Positions 1 through 4,547 of a stretch of DNA of 7,559 nt are shown here, piece after piece. Positions within the stretch are counted from its first letter, which is position 1, and each line of letters opens with the position of its first letter. Made by a program: the position numbers and the translations under genes. Location: positions 1 to 7,559 of the forward strand of contig CAMJYF010000075.1 in assembly GCA_946409885.1 (NCBI GenBank). Reading direction: 5' to 3'. The notes under the pieces are model-generated. The model was not told the origin of the DNA and ran no database searches. It was given only the letters and a program-made list of their open reading frames with translations. This DNA comes from an uncultured Clostridia bacterium (lineage in GTDB: Bacteria > Bacillota > Clostridia > Oscillospirales > Acutalibacteraceae).

Positions 1-20
1 GTATTGTGGGAAAAACGGTT

Positions 21-47
21 GCGGGCGGTCAGTGCCCGCCCCTACAA
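21..47 (-). repeat. GTAGGGG-type short hairpin repeat
   Basis: A 6-bp inverted repeat, GGGCGG (23-28) and CCGCCC (36-41), encloses a 7-nt loop. Read on the minus strand it begins with GTAGGGGCGGG, preceded by TTT. The layout resembles the GTAGCAC hairpins at 1652-1674, 4377-4400 and 4494-4520: GTAG, then a palindrome. It is probably a small dispersed intergenic repeat of REP type. The family link rests only on layout and the GTAG start, so it is weaker than the link among the other three. Nothing coding is supported between 1 and 122. Confidence 0.5.
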
Positions 48-78
48 AGCGCTCGACAAATCCTGAATTGTGCCCCAA

Positions 79-87
79 TTGTGACAA
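79..87. promoter_or_regulatory. Possible operator TTGTGACAA upstream of P1 promoter
   Basis: TTGT-G-ACAA is a short palindrome with a one-base centre, 35 bp upstream of the P1 -35 box. An AATTGTG direct repeat (66-72 and 77-83, 11 bp apart) overlaps it. A similar site, TTGT-GA-ACAA, lies 24 bp upstream of the P3 -35 box. The recurrence before both related promoters suggests a regulator site, but the motif is short and AT-rich sequence produces such matches by chance. Confidence 0.3.
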
Positions 88-122
88 ATATGTTAATCTT
101 TTTTTTAGATCGTTATTTTTGC

Positions 123-159
123 TTGCATTGCTTGCCTCAGCGTGTTATCATTACTATGC
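123..159 (+). promoter_or_regulatory. Promoter of small-peptide operon P1-P2
   Basis: The -35 is TTGCAT (123-128) and the -10 is TATCAT (146-151), with a 17-bp spacer and an extended -10 TG at 143-144. This is a good housekeeping-sigma promoter for a Firmicute. Transcription would start near 158, giving a leader of about 45 nt before the P1 start codon. The 37-bp block aligns without gaps to 786-822 (24 identities), including eleven consecutive bases TTGCATTGCTT and a downstream AC-Y-ATGC at the same offset. That is more than two sigma boxes require, so a shared regulator or common duplication is likely. Confidence 0.75.
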
Positions 160-203
160 AAGATAATTTATGTTGTCTTATTATCCCGAAAAGAGGTGCA
201 AAG

Positions 204-422
204 ATGCTGAAAGTAAACGATGGAACCGGCAACGGCAGCGGTCGTTACGAAGAGATCACCGGTTGGGAAGATATCATCGCCGGCGCCGGCGGTAAAAAAG
301 AAAGCGCCGAGGATATCGGCAATTTCCTGATCGGCTGGTCCGAATGGTTGGCGGAGATCATCAACATGGTGAAGGATTTCTTTGAGAAGATCAAATACGC
401 CATCGATCACAAGGGTCAGTAA
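204..422 (+). CDS. Small amphipathic-helix peptide P1 (72 aa, unknown function)
   Basis: I do not recognise this gene. An in-frame extension back to position 6 is possible, but ATG at 204 is preferred: GAGGTG lies at 193-198 with normal spacing and a promoter at 123-151 leaves only this start on the transcript. Residues 1-30 are Gly-rich and acidic and end in AGAGG; residues 31-72 form a predicted amphipathic helix. Hydrophobic residues F41, L42, W45, W48, L49, I52, I53, V56, F59, F60 and I63 follow a 3-4 spacing. The segment aligns without gaps to P2 (residues 6-28) and P3 (18-40). Net charge by count is about -5 overall and -2 for the helix, so it is not a typical cationic antimicrobial. 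The Gly-Gly at 29-30 might be a leader-processing site, but no transporter is visible here. Membrane-surface binding, signalling or bacteriocin-like roles are all open. It is the first gene of an operon with P2. Confidence 0.8.
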   Translation: MLKVNDGTGNGSGRYEEITGWEDIIAGAGGKKESAEDIGNFLIGWSEWLAEIINMVKDFFEKIKYAIDHKGQ

Positions 423-460
423 TAAAACCTGACAGAACCACGGGAAAGGGGGGAAAACGA

Positions 461-580
461 ATGTCAACTGTTGATTACATCAATGAGTTTGTAAAATATT
501 TTACCATGCTCATCAACGCGCTGAAGGAATTCTTTGCGATGATTTCCGGCAATAAGGAAGAAAACAAAGAGGAAAGCTGA
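461..580 (+). CDS. Small amphipathic-helix peptide P2 (39 aa, unknown function)
   Basis: This is a 39-aa gene with a strong purine-rich ribosome site (AAAGGGGGG, 445-453) before ATG 461. It starts 38 nt after the P1 stop with no promoter or terminator between, so it is co-transcribed with P1. Almost the whole peptide is one amphipathic helix (residues 5-30, core VKYFTMLINALKEFF), followed by a charged Asn/Lys/Glu tail (31-39). Y6, I7, F10, Y13, F14, L17, I18, L21, F24, F25 and I28 match the hydrophobic positions of P1 and P3, and ISG (28-30) is also present in P3. Net charge is about -3. It has no signal peptide or Gly-Gly leader, so if it acts outside the cell it would be leaderless. Its size is reminiscent of phenol-soluble modulins or leaderless bacteriocins, but no sequence match to either is claimed. 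Confidence 0.75.
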   Translation: MSTVDYINEFVKYFTMLINALKEFFAMISGNKEENKEES

Positions 581-586
581 CCTCAG

Positions 587-619
587 TTTGCCGCCGGGCG
601 TTTTGGCGGCCCGGGCAAA
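587..619 (+). other. GC-rich hairpin in the P2 3' region
   Basis: Just after the P2 stop, GCCGCC (590-595) can pair with GGCGGC (605-610); alternatively TTTGCC (587-592) can pair with GGCAAA (614-619). No T-run follows, so it is not an intrinsic terminator. It could protect the short mRNA from 3' decay. Confidence 0.35.
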
Positions 620-643
620 GAGAAGTAGCCGGGGAACGGCTAA

Positions 644-679
644 AAAAACCGATGGGCTGCCATCGGTTTTTCCTTTTTT
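644..679 (+). terminator. Intrinsic terminator of the P1-P2 operon
   Basis: A perfect 12-bp stem (644-655 with 660-671), built around CCGATGG and CCATCGG and flanked by A5/T5, closes a GCTG tetraloop. A second T-run follows at 674-679. It lies 64 nt after the P2 stop and ends the P1-P2 transcript before the P3 promoter. Confidence 0.9.
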
Positions 680-751
680 GCGGAAGCAGACCGGCGTCTC
701 CCCGTTATTTTTCCGGAAATCACAGATAATCTTTGTGGAAATACACCAAAT

Positions 752-761
752 TTGTGAACAA
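752..761. promoter_or_regulatory. Possible operator TTGTGAACAA upstream of P3 promoter
   Basis: TTGT-GA-ACAA is a palindrome with a two-base centre. Its TTGTGA half ends 28 bp before the P3 -35, against 38 bp for the equivalent half before the P1 promoter: a shift of one helical turn. TTGTGA half-sites are used by CRP/FNR-type and Rex regulators in Firmicutes, but a full site for either is not present. It is a candidate only. Confidence 0.3.
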
Positions 762-785
762 TTCAATAATTTATTTATTTTCATA

Positions 786-822
786 TTGCATTGCTTTTTG
801 TTTTGTGGTAATATAACCATGC
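786..822 (+). promoter_or_regulatory. Promoter of small-peptide gene P3
   Basis: The -35 is TTGCAT (786-791) and the -10 is TAATAT (809-814), with a 17-bp spacer and an extended -10 TG at 806-807. The upstream DNA is strongly AT-rich (762-785), as for an UP element. The block is an ungapped match to the P1 promoter at 123-159. Expected initiation is near 821, giving a leader of about 40 nt that contains the ribosome site. Confidence 0.8.
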
Positions 823-860
823 TGCATTTGTATGCAATTCTTAACAGTGAGGTGAAAAAC

Positions 861-1040
861 ATGAAAAAGGCTAACGGCATTCTGGTGACCAAGGGCAAGG
901 ATGATTACAGCTATATCGATAAGTTCATCGATTTCCTTTGGAGAATCGTCAAGATCATCATCGTGCTGTTCGACAGAATCAGCGGCAAGGCGACGGATAC
1001 CGACGCGGCAATGTCTGAGCTGGACGAAGCGAACGTCTGA
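861..1040 (+). CDS. Small amphipathic-helix peptide P3 (59 aa, unknown function)
   Basis: I do not recognise this gene. ATG 861 is set by GAGGTG at 849-854, the same ribosome-site core as P1, and by the promoter at 786-814; the longer open frame back to 588 would cross the P1-P2 terminator. Layout: a basic/polar N-terminus (1-16), a helix core (17-42, including FLWRIVKIIIVLFDRISG), and an acidic Ala/Asp/Glu tail (43-59). Y18, I19, F22, F25, L26, I29, V30, I33, L36, F37 and I40 match the hydrophobic columns of P1 and P2. The core is more hydrophobic than theirs (KIIIVLF) and may insert in or lie along the membrane, although charged residues at 20, 21, 24, 28, 31, 38 and 39 argue against a simple transmembrane span. 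Net charge is near -1. It is monocistronic and convergent with hup. Confidence 0.8.
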   Translation: MKKANGILVTKGKDDYSYIDKFIDFLWRIVKIIIVLFDRISGKATDTDAAMSELDEANV

Positions 1041-1086
1041 TTGATTTTATTTCGCGCAAACCACAGTTTTTAAACAGATCTGTATT

Positions 1087-1124
1087 AAAAGAAACGCGTT
1101 CGTCAAACGAACGCGTTTCTTTTT
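1087..1124. terminator. Bidirectional intrinsic terminator between P3 and hup
   Basis: A perfect 17-bp stem (1087-1103 with 1107-1123) around GAAACGCGTTCGT closes a 3-nt CAA loop. The right end gives T5 (1120-1124) for plus-strand transcripts; the A-run at 1087-1090 gives T4 on the minus strand. It sits 46 nt after the P3 stop and 26 nt after the hup stop, so it serves both convergent genes. Confidence 0.93.
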
Positions 1125-1149
1125 GCTATGGTATTGCGTAACGCCTGTC

Positions 1150-1422
1150 TTACTTGACGGCGTTCTTAAGAGCCTGGCCTGCTTTGAAGGCGGGAACCTT
1201 GGCGGCTTCAACCTTCAGGGCTTCGCCGGTTCTCGGATTGCGGCCTTCTCTGGCGGGTCTTTCGCGCACTTCAAAGGTGCCGAAACCGATCAGCTGAACC
1301 TTATCGCCCTTGGCAAGCGCCTCGGCAACAGAATCAAACACAGCCTTCACGGCCGCTTCAGCGTCTTTGCCGGAAAAACCGGTCTTTTCTTTCACAGCGC
1401 TGACAAGTTCTGCTTTGTTCAT
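1150..1422 (-). CDS. hup: HU-family nucleoid DNA-binding protein
   Basis: HU is a small basic dimeric protein that binds and bends DNA without sequence specificity and compacts the nucleoid. The 90-aa length is exactly that of the family. It begins [17 protein letters not shown], typical of Firmicutes HU, and carries [23 protein letters not shown] (residues 45-67). This includes the beta-arm with P63, the residue that intercalates at DNA kinks. The start is fixed by AGGAGG (1430-1435) at good spacing. Its upstream neighbour on the same strand is mazG, as in the conserved Firmicutes order spoVB-like, mazG, hup. The 248-bp gap full of hairpins between mazG and hup makes a separate hup promoter likely, but I could not identify a clear one. 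It ends at the shared terminator at 1087-1124. Confidence 0.97.
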   Translation of the reverse strand: MNKAELVSAVKEKTGFSGKDAEAAVKAVFDSVAEALAKGDKVQLIGFGTFEVRERPAREGRNPRTGEALKVEAAKVPAFKAGQALKNAVK

Positions 1423-1478
1423 GTTTTTTCCTCCTGATTTTTATTCAAAAGCTTTCCAGCCATTGTGCCTGTTTCTTC

Positions 1479-1488
1479 GTAGCACGGA
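1479..1488 (+). repeat. Left half of a split GTAGCAC hairpin repeat
   Basis: GTAGCACGGA is identical to the first ten bases of the complete repeat at 4494-4520 (read on the minus strand). The matching right half lies at 1628-1639, with tandem repeat units between them. This suggests that a larger element was inserted into, or grew inside, the hairpin. Confidence 0.5.
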
Positions 1489-1626
1489 TGTCTCGCCTGC
1501 CGTTCTCACCTGCCGGTTCGGTCGTTGCTTCTTCCTTCGGAAGAGGTGTCCACTGGACGCCCGCATTCTCGCCTGCCGGCTCGGTCGGTGCTTCTGCTTC
1601 GCAGAGGTGTCCACTGGACACCCGCA
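1489..1626. repeat. Tandem 61-63-bp hairpin-bearing repeat, two units plus a fragment
   Basis: Unit 1 is 1503-1565 and unit 2 is 1566-1626; 1489-1502 is a fragment of the unit start (TCTCGCCTGCCG). Each unit runs CTGCCGG-TCGGTCG, then a hairpin, then a palindrome, then CCCGCA. The hairpins differ but both pair: CTTCC-TTC-GGAAG (1531-1543) and CTTCTGC-TTC-GCAGAGG (1591-1607). The palindrome is perfect in unit 2 (GGTGTCCA-C-TGGACACC, 1606-1622) and has one wobble pair in unit 1 (1545-1561). Such structure points to a non-coding repeat of MITE/BIME type. An open frame crosses it on the minus strand, but it looks like a by-product. Confidence 0.75.
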
Positions 1627-1627
1627 C

Positions 1628-1639
1628 CCTCAGCTCCGT
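1628..1639 (+). repeat. Right half of a split GTAGCAC hairpin repeat
   Basis: CCTCAGCTCCGT matches the loop and right stem arm of the complete copy at 4494-4520 twelve for twelve, and its TCCGT can pair with ACGGA at 1484-1488. It is followed by a T8 tract (1639-1646). Confidence 0.5.
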
Positions 1640-1651
1640 TTTTTTTGTAAG

Positions 1652-1674
1652 ACGCTGCTGAGGCAGCGTGCTAC
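1652..1674 (-). repeat. GTAGCAC hairpin repeat, copy B (overlaps mazG stop)
   Basis: Read on the minus strand: GTAGC, then stem ACGCTG, loop CCTCAG, stem CAGCGT. It is the same design as the copies at 4377-4400 and 4494-4520, with identical loop and compensated stem changes. The TAG in its GTAG start is the mazG stop codon. Only a short T-rich stretch follows on the minus strand, so a terminator role is weak. Confidence 0.8.
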
Positions 1675-2471
1675 GGGTGTTGCTTGACCTCATTCCACAG
1701 CGCGTCCAGCGCGTCGATGCCGGCGGTCTTCATGTCGATGCCGCGCTCGTTCGCCAGCTGTTCCACCTTCGCGAAGCGGCGGTAGAACTTGTCCGTGGCC
1801 CCGGTCAGGGCCTCTTCCGCGTCCGCGTCGGCAAACCTTGCCACGTTGACCACCGAAAACAGCAGGTCGCCCAGCTCGTCGGTCACGGCGGCAGAATCTC
1901 CCTGCGCCATGGCCTCCCTCAGTTCGTCGGCCTCCTCGTGGACCTTTGCCAGCGCCCCTTCGGACTGCTCCCAGTCGAAGCCGACCTTGGCGGCTTTTTT
2001 CTGGATTTTCTGGGCCCGCATCAGGGCGGGCAGCTCACGGGGCACGCTGGCCATGGATTCGGCGGCGCTTTTCTGATGTTTGGTGGCCATCTTGATGGCG
2101 TCCCAGTTGGTCAGCACCTGCTCGGTGGTATCCGCCTGCACGTCCCCGAACACGTGGGGATGACGGACGATCAGCTTCTTGCAAATCTCGTCGCACACGT
2201 CGTCGAAGGTAAAGGAGCCGGTCTCCCGTTCCATCTCACAGTGCAGGGCGATCTGCAGCAGCACGTCGCCCAGCTCCTCCCGCAGCATGGCGGGTTCCTT
2301 TTTGTTGATGGCCTCGATGACCTCGTAGGTCTCCTCAATGAAATTCTTTTTGATGCTCTCGTGGGTCTGTTCCCGGTCCCACGGGCAGCCGCCCGGCGCG
2401 CGCAGGATTTTGACGATATCCATCAGGTCGCCGCAGTCGTAGCGGTCCTTAAAATCTCGGTTATTTTTCAT
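1671..2471 (-). CDS. mazG: Nucleoside triphosphate pyrophosphohydrolase MazG
   Basis: MazG hydrolyses NTPs and dNTPs to the monophosphate and pyrophosphate, clearing abnormal nucleotides. The 266 aa hold two all-alpha MazG domains. Domain 1 has GGCPWDREQTHESIKKN (27-43) and the metal-binding pattern EE (46-47) ... EELGD (65-69). Domain 2 has EEADE (179-183) ... DELGD (198-202). The length agrees with the two-domain bacterial form (about 260 aa). The start at 2471 is 10 nt after the stop of the flippase gene; its weak AGGG-like site lies inside the end of that gene, so translation is probably coupled. The C-terminus (EVKQHP) stops at a TAG belonging to a hairpin repeat, so the last residues may be altered compared with relatives. 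Unlike the B. subtilis homologue YabN, there is no N-terminal methylase-like domain. Confidence 0.97.
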   Translation of the reverse strand: MKNNRDFKDRYDCGDLMDIVKILRAPGGCPWDREQTHESIKKNFIEETYEVIEAINKKEPAMLREELGDVLLQIALHCEMERETGSFTFDDVCDEICKKLIVRHPHVFGDVQADTTEQVLTNWDAIKMATKHQKSAAESMASVPRELPALMRAQKIQKKAAKVGFDWEQSEGALAKVHEEADELREAMAQGDSAAVTDELGDLLFSVVNVARFADADAEEALTGATDKFYRRFAKVEQLANERGIDMKTAGIDALDALWNEVKQHP

Positions 2472-2481
2472 AACGATTATT

Positions 2482-4254
2482 TTACCCTATTATTCCGCGT
2501 TTTTCAAGTACTTTTGCGATTTTTTCTCCCATGGGAAGGGATAAAATGTCCTGTTTCCGGATAGAATGGGTAAAAAACAGGGCAAACAGGTACATGGCCA
2601 CCGCCGCCAGCACCGCAATCACGGTCACCACGTTGCGGGCGCAGAAGAAGGAGGGGGCCAGCGTGGGGCTGTGGATGAACAGCTTGGACACCCTGCTGAT
2701 GAGGAACGCCGTCAGGCCGGAGGCCAGCGAGCACAGCAGCGGATTGAAGAACAGCACCCGGAAGTTGAATTTTACCTTCGTGCCCCGGCGCAGCACGATC
2801 ATGCCGTAGGCGTCGATGACGATATTGCACAGCAGCGAGCCGACCACGGCCCCGCGGATATTGATGGAAGGGATGCTGACCAGCAGGAAGTTGGCCACGA
2901 TCTTCAGCGTGGCGCCGATGGCCATGGCCTTGATGGGCACATCCATGCGGTCGATGGCCTGCAGCATGTTGGTGATGGGCTGGTTGAGGGCCAGAAAGAT
3001 GACGGAAACGCCGTACATCATCAGGATGGGCGCGATGTAGGGGATGGCGGGGGCGTTGGCCTCCGACGTGCCGTACAGCAGGTAGAGGATATCCTCCGCC
3101 AGCGCCACCATGCCGATGCCCGCGGGCATGGCGATGAGGGTGGTGACCCGGATGACCGAGTTCACCGACCGGCGCACGGTCTTTTTATCCCGCCTCACCC
3201 AGGCCTCGCTGAGCACCGGGATGGCGGAAAGCCCCAGCGTGATGGTAAAGGTGGGAATGATGTTCTTGATCTCTAGCACCGTGTCGTACGCGCCGAAGAG
3301 GTAGGCCTTGAAGGTTTCCGTCAGCTGGGCGGTAAAGCCCCGGGCGGAGACGATATCCGGATACATGGCGGCCACGGCGTTGTAATCCGCGTCCAGCACG
3401 TATTGCAGGCGGTTCTGAATGGTCCAGTTGTCGATCAGCGTGGTAACGTTGGAGACGATGGCGCTGATGGCGATGGGAATGGCGATGGCGATGAATTCGC
3501 GGGTCAGGGCGCTGTTGCTGGCCTGGTGCGGCGCGCGCTGCAGCAGGGAGCCGGGCAGGCCGGTGCCCACCAGAAAGTGGCGGAACATCAGGTACAGCAG
3601 CCCCATCAGGGAGCCGATGGTAACGCCCATAATGGCGGCGGCCGCCGCGTAGCTCTGGCCCGCGTCGGTGACCATGTCCCGCAAAATGGGGATCTTATCC
3701 GCAAAGGAGGCGCCGCCCGCCATCACGGAGTTGATCAGCAGCCAGCCGAACACCAGCTTGCCGCCCGCCTCCAGCACCTGTGAGATGGCCGAGGGGGTCA
3801 TGTCCCGCAGGCCCTGATAGTAGCCCCGGTAGCCGGACATGACGCAGCAGAAGAACATGGAGGGGGCGATGGCCAGAATGGAGGGGATGGAATCGAAGGA
3901 GGAGATGGATTTGGTGTAGGGGTACGCCAGCAGCAAAATCAGCACTGTGCCCGCCGCGCCGGCAATGGTGAAAATGCGCATGGAAATGCCGAACAGCGCC
4001 TTCACGTCCCGGTATTTGCCCGCGGCCGCCTTGGCCGCCACCATTTTGGAAACGGCGGTGGGAAAACCGGCCAGCGCGATGGAATAGATGGGCGTATAGA
4101 TGTTATACGCCGTGGCGTAGTAGCCCTTGCCGTCATAGCCGATTTTCAGCGTTACGTACAGCTTGAAGAACACGCCGATGAGCTTCACCGCGATGATCGC
4201 GGCGGAGAGGATCAGCGCGCCGTCCAGCAGCGACTGTTTCTTTCTTCCTGCCAT
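2482..4254 (-). CDS. SpoVB/MurJ-like polysaccharide biosynthesis (MOP superfamily) flippase
   Basis: This is an integral membrane protein of the MVF/MOP group, which includes MurJ/YtgP and SpoVB and moves undecaprenyl-linked cell-wall or polysaccharide precursors across the membrane. The 590-aa protein has many hydrophobic segments spread along its length (about 14 expected), beginning at residues 12-36. Family-like motifs are YNIYTPIYSIALAGFPTAVSK (50-70) and GYRGYYQGLRDMTPSAISQ (141-159). AAGGxxG-like and Arg-rich cytoplasmic loops separate the helices. The start is set by AAGGAG (4261-4266). Its place directly before mazG matches B. subtilis yabM, so a YabM/SpoVB role is more likely than the essential MurJ role, though this is inferred from synteny. 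The C-terminus is basic (GEKIAKVLEKRGIIG). No clear promoter was found in 4255-4547. Confidence 0.94.
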   Translation of the reverse strand: MAGRKKQSLLDGALILSAAIIAVKLIGVFFKLYVTLKIGYDGKGYYATAYNIYTPIYSIALAGFPTAVSKMVAAKAAAGKYRDVKALFGISMRIFTIAGAAGTVLILLLAYPYTKSISSFDSIPSILAIAPSMFFCCVMSGYRGYYQGLRDMTPSAISQVLEAGGKLVFGWLLINSVMAGGASFADKIPILRDMVTDAGQSYAAAAAIMGVTIGSLMGLLYLMFRHFLVGTGLPGSLLQRAPHQASNSALTREFIAIAIPIAISAIVSNVTTLIDNWTIQNRLQYVLDADYNAVAAMYPDIVSARGFTAQLTETFKAYLFGAYDTVLEIKNIIPTFTITLGLSAIPVLSEAWVRRDKKTVRRSVNSVIRVTTLIAMPAGIGMVALAEDILYLLYGTSEANAPAIPYIAPILMMYGVSVIFLALNQPITNMLQAIDRMDVPIKAMAIGATLKIVANFLLVSIPSINIRGAVVGSLLCNIVIDAYGMIVLRRGTKVKFNFRVLFFNPLLCSLASGLTAFLISRVSKLFIHSPTLAPSFFCARNVVTVIAVLAAVAMYLFALFFTHSIRKQDILSLPMGEKIAKVLEKRGIIG

Positions 4255-4349
4255 GTCTTTCTCCTTGGATTGATTTCTCTTTTTATCTTTATGCGTTCCG
4301 GAACCGGTATATCACCCGCGCCGGCCGCCGTGCCGCCGAAAGGACGCGC

Positions 4350-4376
4350 AAAAGGGGGATTTGTCGAGACAACCCC
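4350..4376 (-). terminator. Possible terminator after hemZ operon
   Basis: On the minus strand GGGG-TTGTC can pair with GACAA-(AT)-CCCC, with a 2-nt bulge, followed by T4 (complement of 4350-4353). It lies about 170 nt after hemZ and before the flippase gene. The short T-run and bulge make it a weak candidate. Confidence 0.35.
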
Positions 4377-4400
4377 GTAGCACGCAGCCTCAGCTGCGTC
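4377..4400 (+). repeat. GTAGCAC hairpin repeat, copy C
   Basis: GTAGC, stem ACGCAG (4382-4387), loop CCTCAG (4388-4393), stem CTGCGT (4394-4399). The loop is identical to copies B and D and the stem differs at paired positions. It lies between hemZ and the flippase gene, pointing opposite to copy D about 100 bp away. Confidence 0.85.
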
Positions 4401-4493
4401 CCAGGAGCAATAGGTTACTTTTGAGACAACGCTGGTCGTTTTTCTGCAAATAGAGCTGTAAATTAACGTTCAAATAGATTGTTTTTGCCGGAA

Positions 4494-4520
4494 GACGGAG
4501 CTGAGGCTCCGTGCTACAAG
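4494..4520 (-). repeat. GTAGCAC hairpin repeat, copy D
   Basis: On the minus strand: CTTGTAGC, stem ACGGAG, loop CCTCAG, stem CTCCGT (plus-strand positions 4507-4512, 4501-4506 and 4495-4500). It lies 28 nt after the hemZ stop, so it would be transcribed as a 3' hairpin of the operon mRNA. No T-run follows. Copies C and D face each other as in a BIME-like pair; the rest of 4255-4547 shows nothing else recognisable apart from the possible terminator. Confidence 0.85.
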
Positions 4521-4547
4521 ACATCGACAATCCCCAATTTGCAAAGC

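Noticed and set aside
6..203. N-terminal extension of P1 giving a 138-aa protein
   Set aside because: The promoter at 123-151 and the ribosome site at 193-198 point to ATG 204; the extension crosses a hairpin repeat and AT-rich control DNA and is unlike the paralogues.
588..860. Upstream extension of P3
   Set aside because: It crosses the P1-P2 terminator and the P3 promoter; ATG 861 has a good ribosome site.
1..1125. Toxin-antitoxin or type I toxin locus
   Set aside because: The peptides are net acidic with long amphipathic faces, and I saw no antisense RNA promoter or antitoxin-like partner.
1489..1626. CRISPR array
   Set aside because: The units are contiguous tandem repeats with internal hairpins, only two copies, and no unique spacers.
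1445..1693. 82-aa minus-strand open frame with repeated PAGEN/VQWTPLP segments
   Set aside because: It is the translation of the tandem hairpin repeat, overlaps the mazG end, and has no ribosome site; the palindromes explain the amino-acid repeats.
1668..2564. 298-aa plus-strand open frame opposite mazG
   Set aside because: It is antisense to a clear MazG with both metal motifs; long antisense frames are expected in GC-rich genes.
4494..4520. Terminator of the hemZ operon at repeat D
   Set aside because: The hairpin is good but no T-run follows on the minus strand, and the same element occurs elsewhere as a dispersed repeat.
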